A DNA stretch of 39,422 nucleotides from a virus, in IMG/VR virus record IMGVR_UViG_3300044712_000999, positions 1-39,422 of that record, one strand, 5' to 3'. The notes beneath the pieces were generated by a model. The model was not told the DNA's origin. It made no database searches and was given only the letters and a program-made list of their open reading frames with translations. The translations under genes and the position numbers were made by a program. Positions 22,704 to 31,185 of this stretch are shown here, piece by piece (the stretch's first letter is position 1; every line of letters begins with the position of its first letter).

Positions 22704-23630
22704 TTAAGCTACTGTTGTTTGTGCATCCATTGAAGGATTAAAGTAAATTGAATCAGCTGTTAATGCGTAACCCACTCTACGAATTACATTATCTACTCCT
22801 GTTGGTATTGCTACTTGAATCTCTCCTGCGGTTTCTCCAATATAAACTGCCGCACCAATTGTAAGTGCTGGAAACTTTGCATCTGCTCTTATATTTCCTA
22901 TCAAAAGCATAGTGCAAGCATTTCCATCTGTTCCAGCGACTACTACCATTCCAAGCATTCTATCTGCTGTTGTTGCCGCATCTGCATCTGTAAGTTCCCA
23001 TCTTGAATCTGCTACTGCAAGATAATTTAAATCTCCAAATGCCTGTGTGTAACCAGCTATTCCAGTAATTGTTATTCCTGTATATTTACCATCAGCAGAT
23101 AAAACTGGATCTAATCCAATTGATGTATTCTCTGTCATTGGATTTGCGAAGGTTCCAGTTGGCCCGGTTGGACCCGCTGGGCCCGTATCACCAGTTGCAC
23201 CTGTTGGTCCAGTTGGACCTGGAACAGTTGAATCAGCTCCTGTGGCACCAGTTGCACCTGTAGGTCCGGTTGGACCTTGAATACCTTGTATGCCTTGTGG
23301 TCCTGTGGGACCAGTTGGGCCCGTTGGTCCAGTGCTACCAGTAGCTCCACCTGTCGGACCTTGATTTCCTGTTGGACCAGTAGCTCCTGTAGGTCCAGCA
23401 TTTCCTGTTATTCCTTGTATACCTTGTGGTCCCGTTGGGCCAGTTGCGCCTGTAGGGCCCGCTGGGCCTGCTGGTCCGGTTGGACCTGTTCCTCCCGTTG
23501 AACCAGAAGCATCAACAAGAAGTCTATGAGTAACTGGATCAGCATAAACGCGAACAGGTGTTACTCCGTCCACACTAGAAGTTGCTAATAACGCAGGTAT
23601 TGAATTTTGATCTCTTGGTGCTTCTGCCAT
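22704..23630 (-). CDS. Collagen-like virion protein, 308 aa
   Basis: Three parts: a 43-residue N-terminal module ([20 protein letters not shown]...THRLLVD), a collagen-like stretch of G-P-T, G-P-A and G-I-Q triplets at about 46-163, and a C-terminal beta domain (about 164-308) with [15 protein letters not shown] and [15 protein letters not shown], resembling capsid decoration proteins. Collagen-like triplets should trimerise into a rod. The N-terminal module recurs in the next gene. A surface fibre or decoration with adhesive function is likely. Confidence 0.72.
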   Translation of the reverse strand: MAEAPRDQNSIPALLATSSVDGVTPVRVYADPVTHRLLVDASGSTGGTGPTGPAGPAGPTGATGPTGPQGIQGITGNAGPTGATGPTGNQGPTGGATGSTGPTGPTGPTGPQGIQGIQGPTGPTGATGATGADSTVPGPTGPTGATGDTGPAGPTGPTGTFANPMTENTSIGLDPVLSADGKYTGITITGIAGYTQAFGDLNYLAVADSRWELTDADAATTADRMLGMVVVAGTDGNACTMLLIGNIRADAKFPALTIGAAVYIGETAGEIQVAIPTGVDNVIRRVGYALTADSIYFNPSMDAQTTVA

Positions 23631-23634
23631 ATAA

Positions 23635-23904
23635 TTAATTTCTATTTATTAAAAGTTTTCCATCTAAAGACGCATAAATTACAACTGGTGTAACTCCGTC
23701 AACAGATGAAGTTGCTAATAAAACTGGAACACTATTTTGATCTCTTGGTGCATTTTCAGGATTCTCACCTGAACCATTTTCACCGTCATTAACACATAAT
23801 CTATGAGTTGTCTCATCGGCACAAATACGAATAGGTGTTTCTATATTAGTATTTAATGCTCCTAGTAGAGTTGATATTCCATTTTCATCTTTACTTGCTT
23901 GCAT
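23635..23904 (-). CDS. Protein with two copies of the [11 protein letters not shown] module, 89 aa
   Basis: Residues 1-38 and 50-89 are two related copies of the module that also opens the 308-residue collagen-like protein: first KDENGIST...THRLCVND, second [20 protein letters not shown]...KLLINRN. It has no collagen part. It looks like a truncated paralogue or an assembly partner sharing the same docking module. Confidence 0.65.
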   Translation of the reverse strand: MQASKDENGISTLLGALNTNIETPIRICADETTHRLCVNDGENGSGENPENAPRDQNSVPVLLATSSVDGVTPVVIYASLDGKLLINRN

Positions 23905-24207
23905 TTAAATATAAGATACTGTAATATCTTGTGCCGCTGTTGCGGTTACTATTGTTAATCCATTTTCAAAACCTCTATCATATGTTAATGTAAATGGTTG
24001 TGGATTTGCTGGAATTGTGATTGTGGCGATTACTGTGCCTGAGGCCGCACCATTATCATAAACAGTAATCACACCAGTTGCAACAGGTTTGTTGAAAGTT
24101 ATTGTGTGTAAAACTCCAGGTGTTGATTTAATAACAGTTGTAGTTGGTGCCGCAAGTGTTATGTTAACCGAAGTAAAACTATTCCCTCTTGGTGTTAATT
24201 CGCTCAT
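23905..24207 (-). CDS. Small beta-rich structural protein, 100 aa
   Basis: Begins MSELTPRGNSFTSVNITLAA and continues with alternating hydrophobic strands (TPGVLHTITFNKPVATGVIT, FTLTYDRGFENGLTIVTATA). Small virion proteins of this style are common next to fibre or decoration genes. The stop adjoins the start of the following gene (TAAATG). Confidence 0.62.
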   Translation of the reverse strand: MSELTPRGNSFTSVNITLAAPTTTVIKSTPGVLHTITFNKPVATGVITVYDNGAASGTVIATITIPANPQPFTLTYDRGFENGLTIVTATAAQDITVSYI

Positions 24208-24901
24208 TTCTTTTTTCGTTACGTAATAATGTTTCGTATTTATCTCTTACAGCTTTTTCTCTATTCTCAATTTGTTTTTCTTTTTCTTTTAATGTTTGTG
24301 CAACTATTTCATTAGCTTCTTCATCAAACAAACATTTCTTTTCTCGTAAGACAACTTCTGCAATTCGCTTTTCTATTAACTTATCAGAAAACTCAGATCG
24401 TTGTTTACTTTGCTTTTCTTCTGCTTGAGCATTTCTAAGAGCAAGTTGAACCGCATCGACATCAGCATCCAATTCTTCTTCCATGTTTCTAAGAGCTGAT
24501 TCTCTCTTAATAAGTTCTTCTTCTTTCTTTTTAATTTCTGTTTCTCTCTCAATGAGGACGAGCTTTTCTTTTACTAACTCGTCCTTTGAGTGATTGAATT
24601 CAATTCTATCTTCATTGAGCTTTGCCCACTCATTGTCTAATGGAATACGTAATGCTTCCCTTTGACTTTGAAGAGTCTTAATATCAGACTCAAGTTGAGC
24701 TTTTGTACCATTAAGTTCTTCAGTTGCTTCTTTAAGAGCTTTCTTGGTATTGTCAATAAAGCTAGAATGTTGATTTTCAAGTGTGGATAACGTTTCTCTT
24801 AAGATATCAATTTTTTTAGCTATCTTAATACCGTCTTGAATTAACAAAGCTTTTTGAAAGTTCTGATCGCTATTTATTTTTTTCTTATCCAATAGCTTCA
24901 T
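24179..24901 (-). CDS. Long coiled-coil protein, 240 aa
   Basis: Residues about 30-235 are Glu, Lys and Leu-rich with heptad periodicity (for example EFNHSKDELVKEKLVLIERE). No other domain is seen. It lies among head and decoration genes after the major capsid gene. It may be a virion structural rod, an assembly chaperone or a tail-associated protein; a tape measure seems unlikely at this length. Confidence 0.62.
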   Translation of the reverse strand: MKLLDKKKINSDQNFQKALLIQDGIKIAKKIDILRETLSTLENQHSSFIDNTKKALKEATEELNGTKAQLESDIKTLQSQREALRIPLDNEWAKLNEDRIEFNHSKDELVKEKLVLIERETEIKKKEEELIKRESALRNMEEELDADVDAVQLALRNAQAEEKQSKQRSEFSDKLIEKRIAEVVLREKKCLFDEEANEIVAQTLKEKEKQIENREKAVRDKYETLLRNEKRNERINTKRE

Positions 24902-25361
24902 CTTTTTGTTTACCTAACTTAACTAGATTTTCTTCTTTGACATCTTCTTTAAATGCCTCGTTGAGATTTGCTTTTTCATCGATAGCTTTAGATGCTTTAA
25001 AGTTACGAACATCTTTTTTGCCTTCAACTACTTTAGCTTTTGCTGTTGGTAAAGGACTTAAACACATTTGGATTAAAGGTTCTAAGGTAGCATCATTACG
25101 AGTAGGAGGTAAACCACCACCCATGTTACTTAGCTTCTTATATTCTGCCCCTTTATACCATTCGCGTTCAGCCCATTTAAAAGCAAAGCGTTTGCGAATC
25201 TCTTGAACATTTTCAGGTGACTCACCTGCAATTATCATAGGAGAACAAGTTTTTGCTGGAAACGTATATTCTTTATTATTCCAAAGAACTGTGAAATCCT
25301 CGTCGCTATTATTAGAAAAACGAAACACTCCATCGAAATCAATACTCTTTTGTAATTCCAT
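24885..25361 (-). CDS. Head-proximal structural protein of unknown role, 158 aa
   Basis: The N-terminal half is a small beta domain (IDFDGVFRFSNNSDEDFTVL, EYTFPAKTCSPMII), then a helix with VQEIRKRFAFKWAEREWYKG and a charged, probably disordered tail. The start codon is buried in a predicted hairpin (25358-25407), so translation may be controlled. The position two genes downstream of the major capsid suggests a head completion or decoration role. Confidence 0.6.
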   Translation of the reverse strand: MELQKSIDFDGVFRFSNNSDEDFTVLWNNKEYTFPAKTCSPMIIAGESPENVQEIRKRFAFKWAEREWYKGAEYKKLSNMGGGLPPTRNDATLEPLIQMCLSPLPTAKAKVVEGKKDVRNFKASKAIDEKANLNEAFKEDVKEENLVKLGKQKDEAIG

Positions 25362-25407
25362 ATTATTACCGATTTCAGGTATCGGTTGACCTCTTTAATA
25401 ATAATGG
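25358..25407 (-). promoter_or_regulatory. Hairpin enclosing the start codon of the 158-residue gene
   Basis: On the minus strand CCATTATTATTA (25407-25396) pairs with TAATAATATGG (25368-25358, containing the ATG), around an inner ACCGAT/ATCGGT hairpin (25386-25368). The only SD-like sequence, AAAGAGG, lies within the loop region. This could throttle translation. Confidence 0.5.
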
Positions 25408-25456
25408 TTCTAAACATTATTAACTTGTAATTGAGCCAAAAGTGACCAAACTTCCG

Positions 25457-25497
25457 GTCTCACTCCTGCCTACAATTTCTTATAGGCAGAATGAAAC
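25457..25497 (-). promoter_or_regulatory. Strong intergenic hairpin directly after a stop codon
   Basis: On the minus strand 25497-25489 plus 25488-25483 pair with 25472-25467 plus 25465-25457: fifteen pairs with one bulged base, two of them G-U only on this strand. It starts at the TAG of the upstream gene and no U-run follows, so mRNA processing or stabilisation is more likely than termination. Confidence 0.6.
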
Positions 25498-26288
25498 TAG
25501 AGCTGTAAAGTAATCATTTGAGCTTTCGTATTCTCGCCGGCAACAGTTGCTGTTCCAACACGAGTCTTTGTAGCGACTACGTAGGTTACAACGGCTCCTG
25601 CGACAGAAGCTGAAGGCATCAAATCAAGACCAATAGCTGTTCCACTGTCATTTAATACCGCAACTGCTCCACTTTTAACAATAAAGCCATAAGACAATAC
25701 TGTTGCTGTTGAAGCTGGTAGGGGATAAAATGTAGCACCAATAACACGACCTGTAAGAGTCGTAGGACATACGATAACTCCGTGAGTTGTGAAAGCGGCA
25801 CCATTCTTTGTTCCATATTGTGGAAGTGTCAAAGAAACTTTTGAATCAGAAGATGTAATTGCTACTGACAATGGATCTTCCAAGGTCAATACAACATTTC
25901 CTGAAGTAGAGGATTGAGCAGGGTGAGAAAGAATTCTCAAAGTCTGACCAATTCCTGTTCCAGCAGAAATAACTGCGAATCCGCCTGCATATTGGTTAGC
26001 ACTAACAGCAGTACCACCAAGTGTTACTGTTATTTGTGTTGCTCCAATAGCGGCAGTTCCGACAACTGCAAGTCCTGTGTGATTTGCTCCAATTGATGCT
26101 GGACTCTGAACGAGTAAACCAGATGCAATTGCCGCAACTCCAACTTGGACAAGCGCTAATTCTCTTCCATCAGCTGTCATCCAAAGTGATCCGACAAGAG
26201 TTGCAAGCGAAGCATCGTTTGAACTATTGCCTCCGTTAACTCCGAAGAGTGACATTGGAGCTGATTTAAAATCTGATATATAAGACAT
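25497..26288 (-). CDS. Capsid-associated / decoration protein, 263 aa
   Basis: Ala, Gly, Thr and Val-rich beta protein (MSYISDFKSAPMSLFGVNGG; VVGTAAIGATQITVTLGG; GVIVCPTTLTGRVIGATFYP). Location right after the major capsid gene and the collagen-like mini-protein gene suggests a head decoration or minor capsid protein. There is no diagnostic motif. Confidence 0.6.
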   Translation of the reverse strand: MSYISDFKSAPMSLFGVNGGNSSNDASLATLVGSLWMTADGRELALVQVGVAAIASGLLVQSPASIGANHTGLAVVGTAAIGATQITVTLGGTAVSANQYAGGFAVISAGTGIGQTLRILSHPAQSSTSGNVVLTLEDPLSVAITSSDSKVSLTLPQYGTKNGAAFTTHGVIVCPTTLTGRVIGATFYPLPASTATVLSYGFIVKSGAVAVLNDSGTAIGLDLMPSASVAGAVVTYVVATKTRVGTATVAGENTKAQMITLQL

Positions 26289-26311
26289 AAGTTATAATGT
26301 TAAACTAATAA

Positions 26312-26506
26312 TTACGCTGTTGGACCGGTAGGACCCGTTGGTCCAGTTGGACCGGTAGGACCTGTTGGTCCAGTTGGACCGGTAGGACCTGTTGGTCCAG
26401 TTGGACCGGTAGGACCGGTAGGACCTGTGTATCCACTGAAGTTATCTGCTGGAATCTGAGCTCCTAAACTAAGAGCTGGATCATAATTTCTAGCATTTAA
26501 AGCCAT
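26312..26506 (-). CDS. Collagen-like mini-protein, 64 aa
   Basis: A 25-residue head ([20 protein letters not shown]...SGY) followed by 12 or 13 uninterrupted G-P-T triplets to the end. The DNA has a 27-base tandem unit, so length can change in frame by slippage or recombination. It is immediately downstream of the major capsid gene and probably forms short trimeric fibres on the head. Confidence 0.72.
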   Translation of the reverse strand: MALNARNYDPALSLGAQIPADNFSGYTGPTGPTGPTGPTGPTGPTGPTGPTGPTGPTGPTGPTA

Positions 26507-26525
26507 AAAATTGTATTCGTTAAGC

Positions 26526-26542
26526 TAATAATGCGACCTTTA
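26526..26542 (-). repeat. 17-bp repeat straddling a stop codon, copy 2
   Basis: Identical to 13790-13806; begins with the TAA stop of the major capsid gene on the minus strand and extends into the leader of the collagen-like mini-gene. Confidence 0.8.
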
Positions 26543-27577
26543 TGCGATTCCAGTAATACCTGTCAATTTTCCGTTACGGAAAGGATCAGTGCAGATAAGC
26601 TGACCTCCCATTATCATGAATCCATTTACTGCGGCCTGATTGTAGGCACGAATCCAGTTAGTCCAAGTAAATGCTTTCGCAGTTGAAGATGGATTTGTGT
26701 ATTCGTAAATGTTTCCTTTAATAGTCTTATCTGTTAATGAAACAGGAGAACCTTCCCACCAATTAAGACCAAAGAATTTCAAATAGTCTTTATTGATTAA
26801 GTAGAAGATTCCAGAAGCGACTTTTCGATCGCGATAGATTTCTAATCCATCCCAGATCAAACCTACTCCACCTTTGTAACCAGTGCCAGCTTTCATTGAT
26901 TGAAAGTTGTCAGTATAGTTATTTCTTTGGAAAGGCATCAAAAGTTGTTCAAAGAAAGCCCAGATATCATAAGTTGTCAACGCTAGTGTTGGTGCAACTT
27001 GACCATCTGTGATTGCGTTTGCAAGCTGTCGAACCTTCAATAAGGAAATAGTTCCAGATGAAGCTGTAACAGTTGCATTCAATCCTGCATATGTAGCACG
27101 TGCGAGTCCGCCATATGTTGATGCGGTGCTACCATCATCAACTATGTTTCCAAGGCCGGCAGGAGCTTTTCCGCCGTATGAAGTTCCATCTCCTTGAAAG
27201 AAATTACCGACATCATCTGCTCCATCTTGAGAGCGAGACTTCATCATAGTCTTCAAAAGATTTAACTTTTGCATTGGAGTCTTGTTAACAGAAAGATCAG
27301 ATCCTGCTAGTGCAACGTTTGTTGCTATGAATGTAGGATAGAAAGTCATGTTAACAGATACTGGTTGCTGTGAAGTAGGAAGTTGGTCAAAACCATTGAA
27401 GGCAACTGACGCAACACCTTTTTGATACTTAATAGGAAATAGCATTTGGCTACCATCCCACTTTTCGGTATTTGACAACACTTCTCCGAAGAAGAAGTTA
27501 TCTCTTAGTACTTGGTCAACCCAAGCAGGTGCAAGATATTGGTTAGTAGTTGTCTGAATATTTACATTTGGTTCCAT
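26540..27577 (-). CDS. Major capsid protein, 345 aa
   Basis: Length, position after the scaffold gene and sequence style fit an HK97-fold major capsid protein: an N-terminal arm (TNQYLAPAWVDQVLRDNFFF), an early segment with KYQKGVASVAFNGFDQLP, an A-domain-like stretch with TYDIWAFFEQLLMPFQRNNY, and a C-terminal strand pair (GFMIMGGQLICTDPFRNGKL). No separate protease gene is seen, so assembly probably relies on the scaffold protein. Fold assignment is inferred, not shown by a hallmark motif. Confidence 0.8.
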   Translation of the reverse strand: MEPNVNIQTTTNQYLAPAWVDQVLRDNFFFGEVLSNTEKWDGSQMLFPIKYQKGVASVAFNGFDQLPTSQQPVSVNMTFYPTFIATNVALAGSDLSVNKTPMQKLNLLKTMMKSRSQDGADDVGNFFQGDGTSYGGKAPAGLGNIVDDGSTASTYGGLARATYAGLNATVTASSGTISLLKVRQLANAITDGQVAPTLALTTYDIWAFFEQLLMPFQRNNYTDNFQSMKAGTGYKGGVGLIWDGLEIYRDRKVASGIFYLINKDYLKFFGLNWWEGSPVSLTDKTIKGNIYEYTNPSSTAKAFTWTNWIRAYNQAAVNGFMIMGGQLICTDPFRNGKLTGITGIA

Positions 27578-27602
27578 GAATTTATAAAATTAAACTAATA
27601 AA

Positions 27603-28385
27603 TTATCCTGTAAGTTTTGAAAAGATTCTGTCTACAGCATTCCAAGATTTATCTTCAACAACTGGTTCTTTTGTGGTATCCCCAGATCTTTCCATTGAAC
27701 GAGATGCTAAGTCTTTATTTCTTTGATTAGAAACAGGTGTCTTTTTTCTGAGCTCTTGAAACACTTTAAATGTTTGTTCGAAATCAGGATATTCTGTAAT
27801 ATCACCATCATCATTCTTTGGAGCAACTTGTCTAATAAACTCAATGAATTCACCTCGCAACTTGCGAGCTTGTGGAACACTTGATGTAAGATCTACATTA
27901 AATGTTTCTTCGATGCTACTAAACCCGTCGTTTAATACTTCACGAGCTTCTTTTTCAGCTTCTCGTTCAGCGTTAACTCTTAATTGGAATTCCTCTAAAG
28001 CTCTTTCGGCTCCTTTTTCTTCTCTTTCAAGAAGGACTTTTTTAAAGTCTTGGACAGCACGAACTTTCTCTGGAGTATCATTTCCAATAATCCGAGTAAG
28101 AACTTCATCGATTTCATCTGATTTATTTTCAACAACAACTTGCTGAGGTTTTAAATCTTTAGTTCTCTTTTCAACTTCTTTTTCAATGAACTTCAGAACC
28201 TTGGGATCTTTATGAAATGGAACTTTATGTTTTACTTCATTGTCCTCTCGTGTTCCTGTCGGACCTGTTGGTCCAGATTCGTCTTGGAACACACTATCCT
28301 TAGAAGCATCAAAGACAGAATCGTCTGCACTGTCATTTTTAATATCTCCTAAGAAATCATCTACCTCACTGTTTTTATCTGGCAT
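27603..28385 (-). CDS. Scaffold protein, 260 aa
   Basis: Acidic, highly charged and mainly helical (EFQLRVNAEREAEKEAREVL in the middle), with a disordered acidic N-terminus that includes GPTGPTG near residue 40 and a C-terminal helix. It is placed between portal-side genes and the major capsid gene, the standard site for scaffolds. ATG 28385 is preferred to an in-frame TTG at 28397. The GPTG insert echoes the collagen-like proteins of this virus. Confidence 0.75.
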   Translation of the reverse strand: MPDKNSEVDDFLGDIKNDSADDSVFDASKDSVFQDESGPTGPTGTREDNEVKHKVPFHKDPKVLKFIEKEVEKRTKDLKPQQVVVENKSDEIDEVLTRIIGNDTPEKVRAVQDFKKVLLEREEKGAERALEEFQLRVNAEREAEKEAREVLNDGFSSIEETFNVDLTSSVPQARKLRGEFIEFIRQVAPKNDDGDITEYPDFEQTFKVFQELRKKTPVSNQRNKDLASRSMERSGDTTKEPVVEDKSWNAVDRIFSKLTG

Positions 28386-28493
28386 AATATATTGCAATGT
28401 TTTTCAGGTTCAACAAGGAAACCTATATTATTGATAAACTTACGCAGGGTCTTATTTAACGTCCACTACCCGAGAAACGGACTTATTAAATTA

Positions 28494-28880
28494 TCAATTA
28501 AACTCTCCAGCTTTAGCTTTGCGATTCATTTCACGCATCTTTGCGTCGTGGATTTTCATTACTCTAATGCTAGGCTCCATTAAAAAATCTACTCCTTTTT
28601 GAACACCCTTCCTTGCAACTTTACCGACCGTTTTAAAAGTATCTTTAACGATTCTAAAAGGACTTGGTGCTTTTTTATAACTATCTAATGCTTTTTTAAT
28701 ACCCTTAACTTCTTTGTGGTCAATTTTTCCAAAATTCTCACCTGCACTACGCATTTTTTTTGCTAAACCTGTTGGATGTTTTACTCGATAACTATCCATT
28801 TCAGCTTTATTTTTAAAAGTCTTTAAAGGTAAAGATTTTGTTTCTCCTTTATGTTTAAACTTCATTTCTGATTCTATCAT
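28494..28880 (-). CDS. Basic structural-module protein of unknown function, 128 aa
   Basis: Lys-rich throughout (MKFKHKGETKSLPLKTFKNK start; KVARKGVQKGVDFLMEPSIR near the end). The charge suggests contact with packaged DNA or the acidic scaffold. It lies between the small zinc-protein gene and the scaffold gene; the 108-base gap after it has only weak hairpins. Confidence 0.58.
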   Translation of the reverse strand: MIESEMKFKHKGETKSLPLKTFKNKAEMDSYRVKHPTGLAKKMRSAGENFGKIDHKEVKGIKKALDSYKKAPSPFRIVKDTFKTVGKVARKGVQKGVDFLMEPSIRVMKIHDAKMREMNRKAKAGEFN

Positions 28881-28881
28881 C

Positions 28882-29031
28882 TTATTTTACTTTCTTTTTA
28901 TGACTCCTTCGAACAGCAGGAGCTTTCTTTTCTTCTAATGTCTCTTTTTCGACAACAACGCCTGTCCCTTTACAGTTAGGACATATCTCACCATCTATAA
29001 CTCCTTGTCTATGACAATCTAAACAATGCAT
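28882..29031 (-). CDS. Small zinc-binding protein after portal, 49 aa
   Basis: MHCLDCHRQGVIDGEICPNCKGTG has two CxxC pairs in DnaJ-type CxxCxG context, followed by a basic tail ending KKKVK. ATG 29031 lies four bases after the portal stop; a longer frame to 29190 would overlap portal without need. Probably one zinc ion; function unknown. Confidence 0.65.
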   Translation of the reverse strand: MHCLDCHRQGVIDGEICPNCKGTGVVVEKETLEEKKAPAVRRSHKKKVK

Positions 29032-29035
29032 TTTG

Positions 29036-30889
29036 TTATGCCGGCATCGCCGGTGTATTAATTGGTACTTGCGACAAATCTGACGAGGACTTGTCTGCTG
29101 ATAATGATTGATCAACTGGTGCCTGAGGTTGTTCCAAGTCAGCAGGATTGCCTGCATCAGGAGAACCAGGCATAGGCATTGGTTGACCAAAATACTGTTG
29201 ATAATAACTCATTGGATCTAATTTATACAAAGTAACCATTTTAGCTGTTTCCATGGGGTCCGCATAATTTAATTTCTTAAATAGATTTAATGGATCGAGC
29301 CAACCTTTGTTTGCTAAGTCAATTGCAAGATTTTGTTCTGTAATCTCATCTTTAGGTTGCATTGAATTAGGCGACACGGAAACAACAAACTGCCTATTCA
29401 TGTTGCTATTGATCAACTGAACATATTCAACAGCTCTTCCTGATCCAATTATTGCACCATAATGAGGTTCATCATAAAAGACATAGAATAATTGTAGCCA
29501 CCAATTAAAGATGTTATCTGCAACTTGTTCTAATTTATCACCCATACCACCACCAATACGAGTTGAATCATGTTCTGTGTTAAGTATTTGTCCACGTGCT
29601 GTTGTTTGTGAGTTAGGCTTCGAAGCCGATAGTCCAAGTGTTCCAAATACACTTCTAAGTGTATCTTTATCAATTTGCTGTGATTCAAGTATTCCTGATG
29701 GTAAAGCAGAAGCTGGTAAACGTTGAATTGCGTCATTTACTCGCCCATCTGGTACTAATATCGGATCTCCATCTTCAATTGCTTGTGCGGCCTGTCTCGC
29801 GGTTTCTGCGGTAAATGATTGACCGGATACTGCAAGTGAATTATTACCAGTACGAAGATTCTTTGTAATCTGTAAATCTCGCTCTACTATTCTATCTTGA
29901 TTTGGAATTGACTGTTCAATTAAAGTCGTTATATCGTGTGGTTGCTCTTGTAAAGAAAAGACTGACAGAAATGTATATGGCATTCTAGGTGAAGCAAAAT
30001 GATTCTTTCCAGGAGTAACTGTCTTTTCTTCTATTCCATATTTAATCTGATCATCTAGACTATTTTGTTCTTCAATGTCATAGTTAAAGAACTCATTTTT
30101 GTGTTTATCTAATACTATATCTTCAAATGTAGAAAAACAATACTTATCTGTCCACCATTCTGTGTAAGTTGTTGCTGAACTTAATTTTCCATTAGTTCTA
30201 ATAACTATATAGTCTTTTTTGTCAGGAAATAACTCAATCATCTTAGCTCCTGTAGTCGCAATACGCTCTCCTAAGAACTCTCCGCAATAGTTACCAAACT
30301 CGTCTATATATCCATCTGGATCAAGTATAAAGTTCTTTGGTTTTCTTATGTCTGTTGTGATATCGTTATATTCCTTACTCCAACCATGTTTAACGACACC
30401 TAAAAAGTAAATAGACCAGTGTCTTACCATTGTGCCTAATTTTTGCCTAAGGCCCATTGTATCAGCTTTGTGCTGAAGCATAGCCTTAATCATATTCGAA
30501 GCTTCTTTTCCTTCTTCTGTGTTATCACTCCAAACTACAGGCTCTGGATTTTTACTAAGTGCCTGTGGAATAAATGTTTCCTCTGCTTCAAAGATATAAT
30601 TAGAAGCGACTCCTTTTTGAGATTGAAGTCCAGTTATTACTTGTTTACCTAAGTAGTAGGTTTTATTTATTTCCTGTCTTTTATTTATTTCAGGAGAATA
30701 TGTTTTATCTTTAGCAATCCACTGATCTTTAAGATTGAGCAATTCTTGTTCTGTCATCTTAAGATCTAAGACATCTACATAAGGACTTTCTACGCCTTCT
30801 TCTTTACTAGAGTTGCTCATAACTTTATTGACATTTGAGTCAACGAGATTTTCAACTCCTCTTATATTTTCTTCAAATGAATCTGCCAT
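29036..30889 (-). CDS. Portal protein, 617 aa
   Basis: Forms the dodecameric DNA entry ring of the head. The N-terminal region has PEINKRQEINKTYYLGKQVI, then FEAEETFIPQALSKNPEPVV (the conserved membrane-like portal core of P22-like families), a central segment with VPDGRVNDAIQRLPASALPS and a helical, Gln/Pro-rich C-terminus. Length and location directly downstream of the terminase genes fit a portal. It is the first gene behind the strong promoter and terminator-like leader at 30901-30979, so its expression and that of the head genes may be attenuated. Confidence 0.88.
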   Translation of the reverse strand: MADSFEENIRGVENLVDSNVNKVMSNSSKEEGVESPYVDVLDLKMTEQELLNLKDQWIAKDKTYSPEINKRQEINKTYYLGKQVITGLQSQKGVASNYIFEAEETFIPQALSKNPEPVVWSDNTEEGKEASNMIKAMLQHKADTMGLRQKLGTMVRHWSIYFLGVVKHGWSKEYNDITTDIRKPKNFILDPDGYIDEFGNYCGEFLGERIATTGAKMIELFPDKKDYIVIRTNGKLSSATTYTEWWTDKYCFSTFEDIVLDKHKNEFFNYDIEEQNSLDDQIKYGIEEKTVTPGKNHFASPRMPYTFLSVFSLQEQPHDITTLIEQSIPNQDRIVERDLQITKNLRTGNNSLAVSGQSFTAETARQAAQAIEDGDPILVPDGRVNDAIQRLPASALPSGILESQQIDKDTLRSVFGTLGLSASKPNSQTTARGQILNTEHDSTRIGGGMGDKLEQVADNIFNWWLQLFYVFYDEPHYGAIIGSGRAVEYVQLINSNMNRQFVVSVSPNSMQPKDEITEQNLAIDLANKGWLDPLNLFKKLNYADPMETAKMVTLYKLDPMSYYQQYFGQPMPMPGSPDAGNPADLEQPQAPVDQSLSADKSSSDLSQVPINTPAMPA

Positions 30890-30900
30890 ATTTACAAATT

Positions 30901-30925
30901 AAAAAAGATGTCCGTATGGACACCT
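30901..30925 (-). terminator. Terminator-like hairpin in the portal leader (attenuator candidate)
   Basis: On the minus strand AGGTGTCC (30925-30918) pairs with GGACATCT (30913-30906), eight pairs with one G-U only on this strand, followed by T-run 30906-30901. It lies about 20 nt after the predicted transcription start and just before the portal ATG at 30889. Confidence 0.78.
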
Positions 30926-30950
30926 TTCAGTTTATGAGTAGGATATATGT

Positions 30951-30979
30951 ATTATATGAACTTTACCTAAAAAAGTCAA
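30951..30979 (-). promoter_or_regulatory. Strong sigma70-like promoter of the structural operon
   Basis: -10 TATAAT at 30956-30951, -35 TTGACT at 30979-30974, spacer 17. Unlike the other five promoters it has no TTATCC box upstream, only the partial flank CGGTTGAC, which marks it as possibly differently regulated (late class). Confidence 0.85.
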
Positions 30980-30984
30980 CCGTT

Positions 30985-31185
30985 TTAAAAGATTGGTGCC
31001 TTAAAATTGTGTATAACCTGGGCATTTCCGATTTGACCCTTGTTATCAAAGTCTATTATAAGCCTTCCTAATTTAATATCAAAGGCTCCAATAGAATTAA
31101 GGAACTCCATCATAACCCATTGTTTTGCTTGTTCTGGGGATAACTCAATTATTATTTTTTTTTCAACTAATCCAGTTTCCATCAT
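30985..31185 (-). CDS. Small hypothetical protein after terminase, 66 aa
   Basis: MMETGLVEKKIIIELSPEQA start and a beta-rich C-terminus (LGRLIIDFDNKGQIGNAQVI). ATG 31185 overlaps the terminase stop by four bases. The gene ends just before the structural promoter. No family is recognised. Confidence 0.62.
   Translation of the reverse strand: MMETGLVEKKIIIELSPEQAKQWVMMEFLNSIGAFDIKLGRLIIDFDNKGQIGNAQVIHNFKAPIF

Noticed and set aside
24179-24901. Tape-measure protein
   Set aside because: Coiled-coil but only 240 residues, and the gene order with nozzle, adaptor and ejection proteins indicates a short-tailed phage.
28882-29190. 102-codon version of the small zinc protein
   Set aside because: Its first half lies entirely inside the portal gene; the conserved CxxC part begins at ATG 29031, four bases after the portal stop.
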